A DNA stretch of 10,950 bases from Propionibacteriaceae bacterium (lineage in GTDB: Bacteria; Actinomycetota; Actinomycetes; Propionibacteriales; Propionibacteriaceae): assembly GCA_031255975.1 (NCBI GenBank), contig JAIRRM010000163.1, positions 1-10,950 on the forward strand, in the 5' to 3' direction. Below, piece by piece: positions 1-6,171 of the stretch. The notes beneath the pieces were generated by a model, which saw nothing but the letters and a program-made list of their open reading frames with translations, did no database searches and was not told the DNA's origin. Each line of letters starts with the position of its first letter. The stretch's first letter is position 1. A program made the translations under genes and the position numbers.

Positions 1-2
1 AT

Positions 3-185
3 TCGGGGTATTCGAGACGGGATCGGATTGCCGTCTGCAATCTGTTTCGCCAGGGCATATTCGATTCTGTTGGACTGACGCTGCGATTAATCAATGAGCA
101 CTGTCCTGAGCAGCTCACCGCCGACAAACCGGGTTCTGTATGCATACTGCTGACATTTTGTCTCCTCATTTGGTGGCGTATTTAG
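3..185 (+). CDS. Possible 3' end of a gene entering from the left edge
   Basis: This frame is open from the left edge to a TAG at 183-185, giving about 60 codons with no start needed inside the window. The first part has a protein-like mix of charged and hydrophobic residues (SRRDRIAVCNLFRQG near the start). The end is hydrophobic and Trp-rich (LLTFCLLIWWRI), which could be a membrane-spanning tail. I recognise no family. An open frame of this length can occur by chance at the edge of a window, and the other two + frames also stay open for 30 or more codons, so the call is weak. It could also be the decayed remnant of a gene. Confidence 0.2.
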   Translation, partial: SGYSRRDRIAVCNLFRQGIFDSVGLTLRLINEHCPEQLTADKPGSVCILLTFCLLIWWRI

Positions 186-301
186 CGGGTGCTACGGCGG
201 CAAAGTCTCTACCGGCAGGTTTAGTTGTGTGATGTCGCTCGGCGCGCTTGATCCTTCGGAGGAAGCGGCCTGCGGCAGTACGTCTAGGTCGACCTTTTTT
301 G

Positions 302-332
302 GCCCCTCCTTTTGAGTTACGTGAGGGAGGGC
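302..332 (+). promoter_or_regulatory. Hairpin that can mask a ribosome binding site
   Basis: The arm GCCCCTCCTT (302-311) can pair with AAGGGAGGGC-like sequence at 324-332: G302-C332, C303-G331, C304-G330, C305-G329, a bulged C306, U307-A328, C308-G327, C309-G326, U310.G325 and U311-A324, with a 12-base loop. The 3' arm contains the strong Shine-Dalgarno stretch GAGGGAGGG (323-331), which lies 8 bases before the ATG at 340. The 5' arm resembles the 16S anti-Shine-Dalgarno sequence. The pairing is visible directly; a regulatory role is inference. It could instead be a weak terminator of the gene to the left, but no T-run follows the stem. Confidence 0.3.
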
Positions 333-339
333 TCAAACA

Positions 340-426
340 ATGCAAACTCTTATGTCGTTACTGGCTTACAAGATGATGGGGCAACAAATCGGCTACGCCG
401 TCTGGAGGACGGACATCACTCTCTAA
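340..426 (+). CDS. Possible 28-residue leader peptide or small protein upstream of ddl
   Basis: An ATG at 340 opens a 28-codon frame ending at TAA 424-426. It has one of the clearest ribosome binding sites in the window, GAGGGAGGG at 323-331 with 8-base spacing. The peptide begins MQTLMSLLAYKMMGQQ and carries no run of one amino acid that would suggest classical attenuation control. A short palindrome, CCGTC/GACGG with a 5-base loop, lies inside it at 398-412. It ends 118 bases before the preferred ddl start and could be part of the ddl leader. No family is recognised. The reading rests on the ribosome binding site alone. Confidence 0.3.
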   Translation: MQTLMSLLAYKMMGQQIGYAVWRTDITL

Positions 427-544
427 CCGAGCAACTTCTCTAGAGCGCGACTTCCCGCACCCCATGAATGACAACGCAGCACCTTCTCAGACTCCGCCCG
501 GTAAAGTGAACCCCAAGCTACACAACCGGCGAACAGGGAGAGCT

Positions 545-1678
545 ATGAGCGGGATCGAACCGACCGGGCGCATACCCGTGGTGTTCTGCTTCGGCGGAGT
601 GTCGAGCGAACACGAAATCTCGTGCCTCACGGCTGCCGGGGTGCTTGGTGCCTTAGACACCACCCGCTTCGAGCCGTACGGCATCGGCATTGACAAGCAG
701 GGCGGCTGGCATCGTTACACCGCTGCCGAGATACGCGCCCTACGTACCGTGCAGGGCAGCTTCCCGATGGTAGATGCCACTAAGCCTGGCGCGCTGCTGG
801 TGCGAGACGGCGACACCACCTGCCTGGCCACGCTCCACGGTGACGCGCTCAGCGACAAAACGCCGGTCAGCGTCGCCTTCCCGTTACTCCATGGCCCCTA
901 CGGCGAGGACGGCACCATCCAGGGGTTCTTCGAAATGCAGGGGCTACGCTACGTCGGCGCGGGTGTCGCGGCAAGCGCCATCGGTATGGACAAACATCTC
1001 ATGAAGGTTGCCTGCGTCGCCGCCGGGCTGGAGGTCGCGCCGTATGTCACCTTCACCAAGTCGATGTGGGACGCCGACAATGCTTCGTGGCTCACCGCAA
1101 TGGAGGCTCTCGGCTATCCGCTGTACGTGAAGCCGGCGCGCGGTGGTTCGTCCGCCGGTATCAGCCGGGTCAAGAATCGTGACGAACTGAGCGCTGCTAT
1201 CGAGTTTGCCGCGGCATACGACCCGAAGTTGGTCGTCGAGCAGGCCATCGTCGGCGGGCGTGAGATCGAATGCTCGGTGATGGGGCCGCTGTCCGACGGC
1301 GACGCTCAGGTGCGCACCTCTCGTCCCGGTGAGATCATCATGCACGCCAAAGACGGCTTCTATGATTACGAGGCGAAGTACGTTTCCAGTAGCGAGGCGG
1401 AATTAAAGATACCCGCTGACTTGGCCCCGGAGATTGAGGCAGCGGTACGGCAGGCCTGCGCGCGGGCATTCCTCGCCGTTGGTGCCGAGGGGTTGAGCCG
1501 AGTGGACGCTTTCGTGATGCCAGATGGGCGGGTGTACCTCAACGAGATCAACACCATGCCTGGTTTCACCGAGATCTCGATGTTCCCGCAACTATGGCTG
1601 AAATCCGGCATGAGCTATACCGCACTTATCTCTGATTTGATCGACCAGGCGCTCAGTCGTCCACTGGGGTTACGCTGA
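545..1678 (+). CDS. ddl: D-alanine--D-alanine ligase
   Basis: This ATP-grasp ligase joins two D-alanines to make the dipeptide that ends the peptidoglycan stem peptide, in the cytosol. From the ATG at 545 it is 377 residues long, within the usual range for the longer Ddl type. Motifs in order: GGVSSEHEIS at 17-26, with the conserved Glu22; HGPYGEDGT from 116; ATP-binding VKPARGGSSAG around Lys196; EIECSV around Glu240; the FYDYEAKY loop from 272, whose Tyr fits D-Ala rather than D-lactate use; and metal ligands Asp321, Glu334 and Asn336 in SRVDAF and NEINTMPGF. The frame is open back to an ATG at 464, but the 27 extra residues are low in conserved character. The 545 start has AGGGAG at 535-540 and sits just before the first beta strand (IPVVFCFGG). 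No partner gene of cell-wall synthesis follows; the next gene is convergent. Confidence 0.95.
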   Translation: MSGIEPTGRIPVVFCFGGVSSEHEISCLTAAGVLGALDTTRFEPYGIGIDKQGGWHRYTAAEIRALRTVQGSFPMVDATKPGALLVRDGDTTCLATLHGDALSDKTPVSVAFPLLHGPYGEDGTIQGFFEMQGLRYVGAGVAASAIGMDKHLMKVACVAAGLEVAPYVTFTKSMWDADNASWLTAMEALGYPLYVKPARGGSSAGISRVKNRDELSAAIEFAAAYDPKLVVEQAIVGGREIECSVMGPLSDGDAQVRTSRPGEIIMHAKDGFYDYEAKYVSSSEAELKIPADLAPEIEAAVRQACARAFLAVGAEGLSRVDAFVMPDGRVYLNEINTMPGFTEISMFPQLWLKSGMSYTALISDLIDQALSRPLGLR

Positions 1679-1918
1679 GGGGCGCTCTCTTAGCTGAGCC
1701 AAGGCTCCAGGTAAAACGACAGTTTCAACTCTCGGTGCCAGCCAATCGGGAGCAGACCTTGGGGTGGATCACCGTACGGAGTCCTCTTCCGCACCCTCCC
1801 GGTTGGCGACCGAGCCAGGGTAGCTAAATATCCGAACGACGGGGCACCGGAGTTGGCGATTCGCTATGAGGCAGTAAAAAACAATCGGCAGGGCACCCCA
1901 GGGTTTGCGTAATCACTG
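1679..1918. other. Convergent intergenic region, no gene seen
   Basis: These 240 bases separate the 3' end of ddl from the 3' end of the minus-strand cluster. I see no strong stem followed by a T-run on either strand, although at least one terminator would be expected here. On the + strand the frame 1715-1912 is open for about 65 codons without a convincing start or ribosome binding site, and I recognise no protein in it. It may be chance or a worn gene remnant. Confidence 0.5.
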
Positions 1919-2422
1919 CTACGTTTGCCTGAACGTCGCTGAAATCATTGGATCACTGGTGGCATACCGCAGCAATTCCGACTGTGCTTTGCGCTCTTTT
2001 CTGACCTCGGCCATGTTGTTGGGGTACAGCCTATTTACCAGCGCGACCGCAAAATCCGATGCCCACAACGCATGAAACTTGACGTGCGGAATACAGGATA
2101 TCTGCGCCATCGTTTGATAGAGCCTCAGCTTCAATGCGTCGTTTTCTTTGCGGACGGAACGGCACAAACTACTAAACGGGATGTTGCGGGCCTCGTGATA
2201 GCTGGTTTTTCCCTCCAGCCACCGCCGCATGGCGATGAAGGAATCTGTGATTTCCTTGCAAGGTGGTACGCCCGTGATGTCGAGAAGGCGTCTGCCGTAA
2301 AGCAAGCCGAAGATCACCGCGTCTTCCTTGCTTTTCTCATCGAATATGGCTATGAACTCATCTCGGAGTTTGGGAATGTCATCGATCTTGCCGACAGGCC
2401 TTTGGTATGCGTAGAAGTCCAT
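1919..2422 (-). CDS. Small alpha-helical protein resembling Imm5-like putative immunity proteins
   Basis: The 167-residue product has no signal peptide or membrane segment, so it is probably cytosolic. The layout resembles the family annotated as putative immunity protein (Imm5-like): an early acidic helical part (SKEDAVIFGLLYGRRLL, 31-47), then RRWLEGKTSYHEAR (66-79), close to that family's W-x-x-G-x-x-S-x-x-E-A-R pattern, then a hydrophobic helical stretch with HVKFHALWASDFAVALVNRL (113-132), and a charged tail with ERKAQSELL. This is recognition by eye and the family call is tentative. The ATG at 2422 is fixed by an in-frame TAA just upstream; its ribosome binding site is weak. It starts 45 bases after the lipoprotein stop on the same strand, so it may be the last gene of that operon. 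A hand count of 1921-2160 gives about 52% G+C, below its neighbours, which hints at separate acquisition. No toxin gene is visible nearby. Confidence 0.6.
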   Translation of the reverse strand: MDFYAYQRPVGKIDDIPKLRDEFIAIFDEKSKEDAVIFGLLYGRRLLDITGVPPCKEITDSFIAMRRWLEGKTSYHEARNIPFSSLCRSVRKENDALKLRLYQTMAQISCIPHVKFHALWASDFAVALVNRLYPNNMAEVRKERKAQSELLRYATSDPMISATFRQT

Positions 2423-2467
2423 CGTCGGCTCACTTTACATCCACCACATCCGGTGCGCTCGATGCGG

Positions 2468-4063
2468 CTAATATGCTGTGAGGCTGCCCAGCACTTCGCC
2501 ATTCACGGCGATGGAGTACGTGGCTCCACTGACCAGTTCCGGCACAGAGAACACCATGCAGCCGCTGGCCTTCAGAATAGTAAAACTCCAAGTAAACGCG
2601 GTATTGCTCATGTCAGTCACCGTAATGTTGGCTCCGGCTCCAGCCGAGAACACCGCGCCGATCCAAGCCTGGGTGTACTCCGCCGGCCCCTCGGCCATCC
2701 CAGCCGCCCCCAGCGCCAGCAGTCTGCCGCCGGTCAGGGACAGCCCGGATGAATCCAGTGCGCCGTTTCCCTGATTGGTTGGCCCGTACACGGTGATGTC
2801 ACCGCCGCTGATGGACATGGAACCGTTGGAATCCAATCCATCCCCGCCGGCATCAATGGTGAGCGTGCCACCGGAGATCACCAGCGCGTACTTCGACGGA
2901 TCGCCATCCATGCCTAGCCCACCGGGGCCGCCACCGCCCGGCCCACCGGGGCGTCCGCCTCGGCCACCCGTGCCCGGTGCGGCGGAGCCGTCGCCACCGG
3001 CGGCGTTCAAGCCGTCATCGGATGACACAATACGGGTTACTCCGCCTGCTACCACGACCACCGGGGCCTCCACTCCCTCATACGAGCGGGTGATGTCCAC
3101 CATGCCGCCATCGATGATGGCCAGCACCTCGCCATGCAAGCCGTCGTCACCGCAGCTCAACCGCAGTTCGCCCCCAGAGATCAGCATGTCTGTCGTCGCG
3201 TCCACGCAGTCGGTTCCAGCGGTGGCAGTGATGATGCCACCGTCTATCCATACATATCCGCGTGCGGCATCGGTTTCATGGGTGGACTTCATGGCGTCTC
3301 CGTTCGCGTCAAGTGTGAGTACTCCGCCGCTGAGCGTCAGATAATCCTTACCGCGCAGTGCATCGTCCCCAGCGCTCACTTCGATGGTGCCGTCCGCGAT
3401 CACCAAGCCGTCGGTAGATGCGATGCCATCGATGGCTCCGATTACGGTGAGGGTACCGCTGCCGGTGATCCCCAGATCTGCCACCGAGTGCAGCGCCGCG
3501 TTCGGGGCGTTGGAGTCCAGGTTCGCGCCGTCCCAAGAGTCGCGCAGCATATTGAAGGAGCCGGCGGCCAAATGCAGCACCACTTCGTCGGCCGCCGTGA
3601 CCACGAACGCTCCCGGTACGTCGGAAGTGACACTCACTCCGTCCAGAATCACGGTGAAGGAACCACCTTTACAATCGACGACCACACGTCCAGCCAGCGT
3701 GCCATACAGCCGGTAGCTGCCGGATCGAGTGAGGATCACCGCGCCGTTTTCTGCCTGGATGCCATGCGCAGGATCGGCGGCGTTCGCCAGATTCACGTCG
3801 ATGGTGTCGGTATCGGGTTGTCCGGGTGTGAACGGCGTCAGGTTTGCGGCCATCGCCGCGGCGACGGATTCCGGGATCACCAAGCCGACGGTGGTCGCAG
3901 TGGTGGTTGCCGAGGTGGTTTGATGCTCGGTTGAAGCGGGTGCGTCGTCATTACTCGTGCCGTCGTCGGAACATCCGGTCAACAGCAGCAATGTCGCCCC
4001 CAGCAGCAGGGCAACCAACAACTGCCAAGTGATTCTCATGCTGTCTCGAAACAACATCGCCAT
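2468..4063 (-). CDS. Lipoprotein with Cthe_2159-type carbohydrate-binding beta-helix
   Basis: This is a secreted, lipid-anchored protein of 531 residues. It begins with a hydrophobic signal segment ending in the lipobox LLTG-C, so Cys31 would be lipidated, followed by a Ser/Thr/Ala-rich linker to about residue 60. The rest matches the carbohydrate-binding domain family typified by Cthe_2159 (formerly DUF4353), a right-handed parallel beta-helix. Characteristic phrases are SGSYRLYGTLAGRVVVDC, ILDGVSVTS, PNAALHSVADLGITGSG, and many rungs of the form GG-x-(I/L)-T-(I/L)-x-A-x-x-D-(A/G)-(L/M), such as SGGVLTLDANGDAMKS and AGDDALRGKDYLTLSGG. The Asp-rich turns are typical of Ca2+ sites in this family. 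A very Gly-rich stretch lies around residues 355-385 and probably forms a loop or hinge. The start at 4063 is preferred over a GTG at 4069 because AGGAAG lies 5 bases before this ATG. It is 38 bases downstream of the VTC gene. Polysaccharide binding is known for the type protein; the ligand here is unknown. Confidence 0.88.
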   Translation of the reverse strand: MAMLFRDSMRITWQLLVALLLGATLLLLTGCSDDGTSNDDAPASTEHQTTSATTTATTVGLVIPESVAAAMAANLTPFTPGQPDTDTIDVNLANAADPAHGIQAENGAVILTRSGSYRLYGTLAGRVVVDCKGGSFTVILDGVSVTSDVPGAFVVTAADEVVLHLAAGSFNMLRDSWDGANLDSNAPNAALHSVADLGITGSGTLTVIGAIDGIASTDGLVIADGTIEVSAGDDALRGKDYLTLSGGVLTLDANGDAMKSTHETDAARGYVWIDGGIITATAGTDCVDATTDMLISGGELRLSCGDDGLHGEVLAIIDGGMVDITRSYEGVEAPVVVVAGGVTRIVSSDDGLNAAGGDGSAAPGTGGRGGRPGGPGGGGPGGLGMDGDPSKYALVISGGTLTIDAGGDGLDSNGSMSISGGDITVYGPTNQGNGALDSSGLSLTGGRLLALGAAGMAEGPAEYTQAWIGAVFSAGAGANITVTDMSNTAFTWSFTILKASGCMVFSVPELVSGATYSIAVNGEVLGSLTAY

Positions 4064-4101
4064 ACCCACTTCCTACGTAATACCTTGTCAAGCTCCTGCA
4101 T

Positions 4102-4917
4102 TTAGAGTAGTTGCAACACTCTGTGCCAACGATTGCCGGGAAACCCGTATATACGGGCCATGCCGATACCAAACTTTGATAACGCCACCGGACGGATCCC
4201 ACGTCGCCACAATGCCTGATCCAATGCCGTCGTGGCACCGGAGGTTTTGGTTTCCACGACCACCAACGGTACGGCGGCATCGACTGCCCTGGTCGTATCG
4301 CCTGCTTCCATCAGCCGTCCCGGAGCATCCCACTCCAGTCCAGAGTCAATGGTCACCCGGCCACCTCCCAGCAGCAGTGTGGATCGGTCGTAGCGCACCT
4401 CCAACGCGGCGGCGAAAGCATCCAGTGGTGGTGCGGTGATGGCCCGCAACGCCAGATAGCGCGCCACCGTTTCCGTCAACTGCGACGGCACCCGGCTGGT
4501 TATGTCGCTTGTGCCGCCTGGACCGTCGCCCGTCACCGCCCACCGCTCTTTCATCGTGTGCCCCCGAGCGCCGTTGGTTTTCACTTCGAGGTAACACTCG
4601 CCGGATTCGTACTCCCGCATTCGCACCTTGAACCGCCGCCTTCTGCGAGTGGCGGTGAGACGGTAGCAGAGCCAATCAGCGGTGTCATAGTAGACAGTGC
4701 GATAGCGCATCCGCCTCCGCCCACCGATGTCCAAGGCCAGCGCCGCGTCGGCCACTTCGGCCAACGTCTCGTTCAGCACTTGGATAGGCACCAAATACTT
4801 ACGGTCATAGCGATTCAGCAACTCGGCTGAGGCATTCAGAGCGGCCAGACTCACCTCGGGCAATGCCTTGATGAGGTCGCCCGCTGGATGAGTATCACGA
4901 ACCATGGGGCGTCTCAT
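4102..4917 (-). CDS. VTC-domain protein, polyphosphate-polymerase-like
   Basis: This 271-residue soluble protein has the tunnel-fold signature of the VTC domain, the catalytic module of the eukaryotic polyphosphate polymerase Vtc4 and part of the triphosphate tunnel metalloenzyme superfamily. Basic and acidic tunnel residues appear in the expected order: RYDRKYLVP (36-44, with Lys40), RTVYYDT (73-79), the FKVRMRE strand (Lys97, Arg99, Arg101), YLEVKTN (Glu111, Lys113), MKERW (Lys123, Arg125), LEVRYDRS (172-179), VTIDSGLEW (188-196), VVVETKTSG (Glu222, Lys224) and the closing SKFGIGMARIYG (247-258). Every strand that would point into the tunnel is present, so the protein looks active. Family knowledge suggests use of a nucleoside triphosphate to build, or handle, inorganic polyphosphate with a divalent metal; activity of this bacterial form is inferred. 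The ATG at 4917 overlaps the end of the DUF4956 gene by 23 bases, pointing to coupled translation. An ATG at 4905 is also possible but has no ribosome binding site. Confidence 0.88.
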   Translation of the reverse strand: MRRPMVRDTHPAGDLIKALPEVSLAALNASAELLNRYDRKYLVPIQVLNETLAEVADAALALDIGGRRRMRYRTVYYDTADWLCYRLTATRRRRRFKVRMREYESGECYLEVKTNGARGHTMKERWAVTGDGPGGTSDITSRVPSQLTETVARYLALRAITAPPLDAFAAALEVRYDRSTLLLGGGRVTIDSGLEWDAPGRLMEAGDTTRAVDAAVPLVVVETKTSGATTALDQALWRRGIRPVALSKFGIGMARIYGFPGNRWHRVLQLL

Positions 4918-5461
4918 TTTCCAGCCGATAGCGCACGTCGACGATGGTGGTGTCGTTCACCAGATCAAGCCGTACGGTGCGTACCTCCAACACTCGCCCT
5001 TTCAGCAACTGCTCCAACCGGGCAGTGAGTATCGCCTCATCGGCGATCGCCTGGTCGAGCACCACCTGACCGCTGCGATGCCGCCGGAGTACACCGGGTG
5101 CGTCCACAATGCCGATTGCGCTCACCACCGCAGCCATCAGGGCCACCGACCACCATCCCAGTTCGGCACCCAGTCCGCCGATCACCCCCAGCGACAGCGC
5201 GGAAAAGTAATAGGCCACCTCATGCTGCTGCAATTCCTCGGAACGCAACCGAATTATCGCTAGCACCCCAAATAACCCCAACCCCAGCCCGGCGTTTACC
5301 GAGGCTTCACTTAACGCCATCGACACCGCCAACACTCCGACGTTGACCGCGATGTACGCGGATACCAGATCCTTACGATGATGCCGTGGAAGATACAACA
5401 CCAGCGCCAATACCATGACGAATACCAGATCGGCTGCGGGAAGAATGTATGCGAACACCAT
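4895..5461 (-). CDS. DUF4956 membrane protein
   Basis: This 188-residue protein has a membrane part and a soluble C-terminal domain. Hydrophobic segments lie at about 4-24, 32-50, 57-71, 82-100 and 103-120. The diagnostic stretch of DUF4956 is GLGLFGVLAIIRLRSEE (60-76) followed by VAYYFSALSLGVIGGLG (82-98), with the conserved Arg-x-Arg-Ser-Glu-Glu at a membrane boundary. Residues 121-188 form a charged, probably cytosolic domain. DUF4956 genes are regularly found beside VTC-domain genes in bacteria, so a membrane partner of the polyphosphate enzyme, possibly a translocation path or anchor, is a reasonable inference but unproven. It is the first gene of the minus-strand operon, with a good ribosome binding site (AGGAG at 5 bases from the ATG). 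I could not find a convincing -35/-10 promoter upstream. Confidence 0.88.
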   Translation of the reverse strand: MVFAYILPAADLVFVMVLALVLYLPRHHRKDLVSAYIAVNVGVLAVSMALSEASVNAGLGLGLFGVLAIIRLRSEELQQHEVAYYFSALSLGVIGGLGAELGWWSVALMAAVVSAIGIVDAPGVLRRHRSGQVVLDQAIADEAILTARLEQLLKGRVLEVRTVRLDLVNDTTIVDVRYRLENETPHGS

Positions 5462-5619
5462 GTCTCCTGATTATCGTTTGCGTTTGCCTGTCGCCGTAGG
5501 CCGCATTGCCTATTTAGCCAGCATAACCTTTGCGGATTCTGTGTGGGTGCTGAGTTAGCTCTATCGATTGTTCCGAACCGCTATCAGGCGTCAAATACGC
5601 CGGTATGGCTACCTGAGGC

Positions 5620-5649
5620 TGCGGCAGGCGCTATCGCTTCGTTGCCGCA
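5620..5649. repeat. Inverted repeat of unknown role
   Basis: TGCGGCA (5620-5626) and TGCCGCA (5643-5649) are perfect complements around a 16-base loop. AGGC before and GCCT after, offset by two bases, could extend the stem to 11 pairs with a bulge. It lies about 160 bases upstream of the DUF4956 start. There is no T-run, so it does not look like a terminator. Confidence 0.35.
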
Positions 5650-5975
5650 TGGCCTCTAGCCTGAAAACGTAGCGCTCCGATAGGGCCCTTATGCAACCCC
5701 ACCAGCACAACCCTTGCTTTCATCGGTTGTCAGATCCGCGTATGCGGGACTTGCGGTGGTGTTCGCTATTGCGCAGTTGGACGTAGATGCGGGGGGGATG
5801 GCAGGAGGGGTGAAGGGTGGGTTGTGTGCTGTTTTGTGGGCTGCTTGGTAGTTGGTGAGTATCGATGCTGCGGTGGGTATGAAACGTCAACTTTTTGTTT
5901 TGATTTGGCAGTGGGGTCGGAATGACGAGGGGTGGTGTAGCTCTAGGGGTGGTTCTTGTACGGGGGTGGTGGAGG

Positions 5976-5997
5976 ATTCCGGCTCGGGGGCCGGAAT
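5976..5997. repeat. REP-like palindrome
   Basis: ATTCCGGC (5976-5983) pairs with GCCGGAAT (5990-5997) around a 6-base loop, TCGGGG. The extended form, with flanking GG and GACG, is the familiar layout of short interspersed palindromes found between genes of many bacteria, whose accidental translation gives strings such as VIPAPEPES. A related half-copy, CGGAATGACGA, is at 5918-5928. Copy number elsewhere in this genome cannot be seen from the window. Confidence 0.6.
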
Positions 5998-6092
5998 GAC
6001 GAACGATGGGTCGGGATGACGGATGATGGGCTGGGATGACGGATGGTGGGCTGGAATGACGGATGATGGGCTGGAATGACGAACGATAAGTT
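5993..6092. repeat. Five tandem 20-bp units
   Basis: Five consecutive units start at 5993, 6013, 6033, 6053 and 6073. A representative unit is ggaatgacggatgatgggct (6053-6072). The units differ at a few positions: the first and last carry GAACGAT where the inner three carry GGATGAT or GGATGGT. The first unit begins inside the right arm of the REP-like palindrome, so the array looks like an expansion of the end of that element. There are no spacers, so this is not a CRISPR array. Confidence 0.8.
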
Positions 6093-6159
6093 CATCGGCG
6101 GACACTGTCGGTGGGCAACGCGCGGCACTGAAATACTGGCGATACACCCGCGATCCCGC

Positions 6160-6165
6160 TAGGCT
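6160..6165 (+). promoter_or_regulatory. Predicted -10 element for leaderless ftsK
   Basis: TAGGCT fits the actinobacterial TANNNT -10 pattern and ends exactly 6 bases before the ftsK ATG, the spacing expected if transcription starts at or next to the A of the start codon. No Shine-Dalgarno sequence precedes the ATG, which agrees with a leaderless mRNA. No clear -35 element is visible. The same hexamer stands at the same distance from the DUF3046 start. Confidence 0.5.
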
Positions 6166-6171
6166 GACCCC

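Larger units (their letters stand above)
5462..6159. other. Long divergent intergenic region with repeats, no gene
   Basis: About 700 bases lie between the divergent DUF4956 and ftsK starts. Near 5620-5649 is an inverted repeat TGCGGCA/TGCCGCA with a 16-base loop. From 5791 to about 5960 the + strand is strongly G-rich. From 5976 to 6092 there is a REP-like palindrome and a tandem array. Open frames on the minus strand across the repeats, for example 5887-6147, are repeat translations rather than genes. The promoters of the two flanking transcription units must lie in this region. Confidence 0.7.

Noticed and set aside
286..300. AGGTCGACCT followed by six Ts, a terminator-like look
   Set aside because: The palindrome has no room for a loop beyond a 3-bp stem, so it cannot form a stable terminator hairpin.
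1715..1912. Open + strand frame of about 65 codons after ddl
   Set aside because: It has no plausible start or ribosome binding site, no recognisable family and a convergent intergenic position.
2072..3934. Several long + strand frames (2072-2752, 2775-3344, 3134-3934) opposite the lipoprotein and the immunity-like gene
   Set aside because: They are antisense shadows of well-supported minus-strand genes. Their products are Pro/Ser-rich or low-complexity, and they lack ribosome binding sites.
5993..6092. Possible CRISPR array
   Set aside because: The 20-bp units are directly adjacent with no unique spacers, and no cas genes are nearby.
5887..6147. Minus-strand open frame of 86 codons upstream of ftsK
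   Set aside because: Its sequence (SSVIPAHHPSSQP, FVIPAPEPESS) is the translation of the tandem units and the REP-like palindrome, a well-known annotation artefact.
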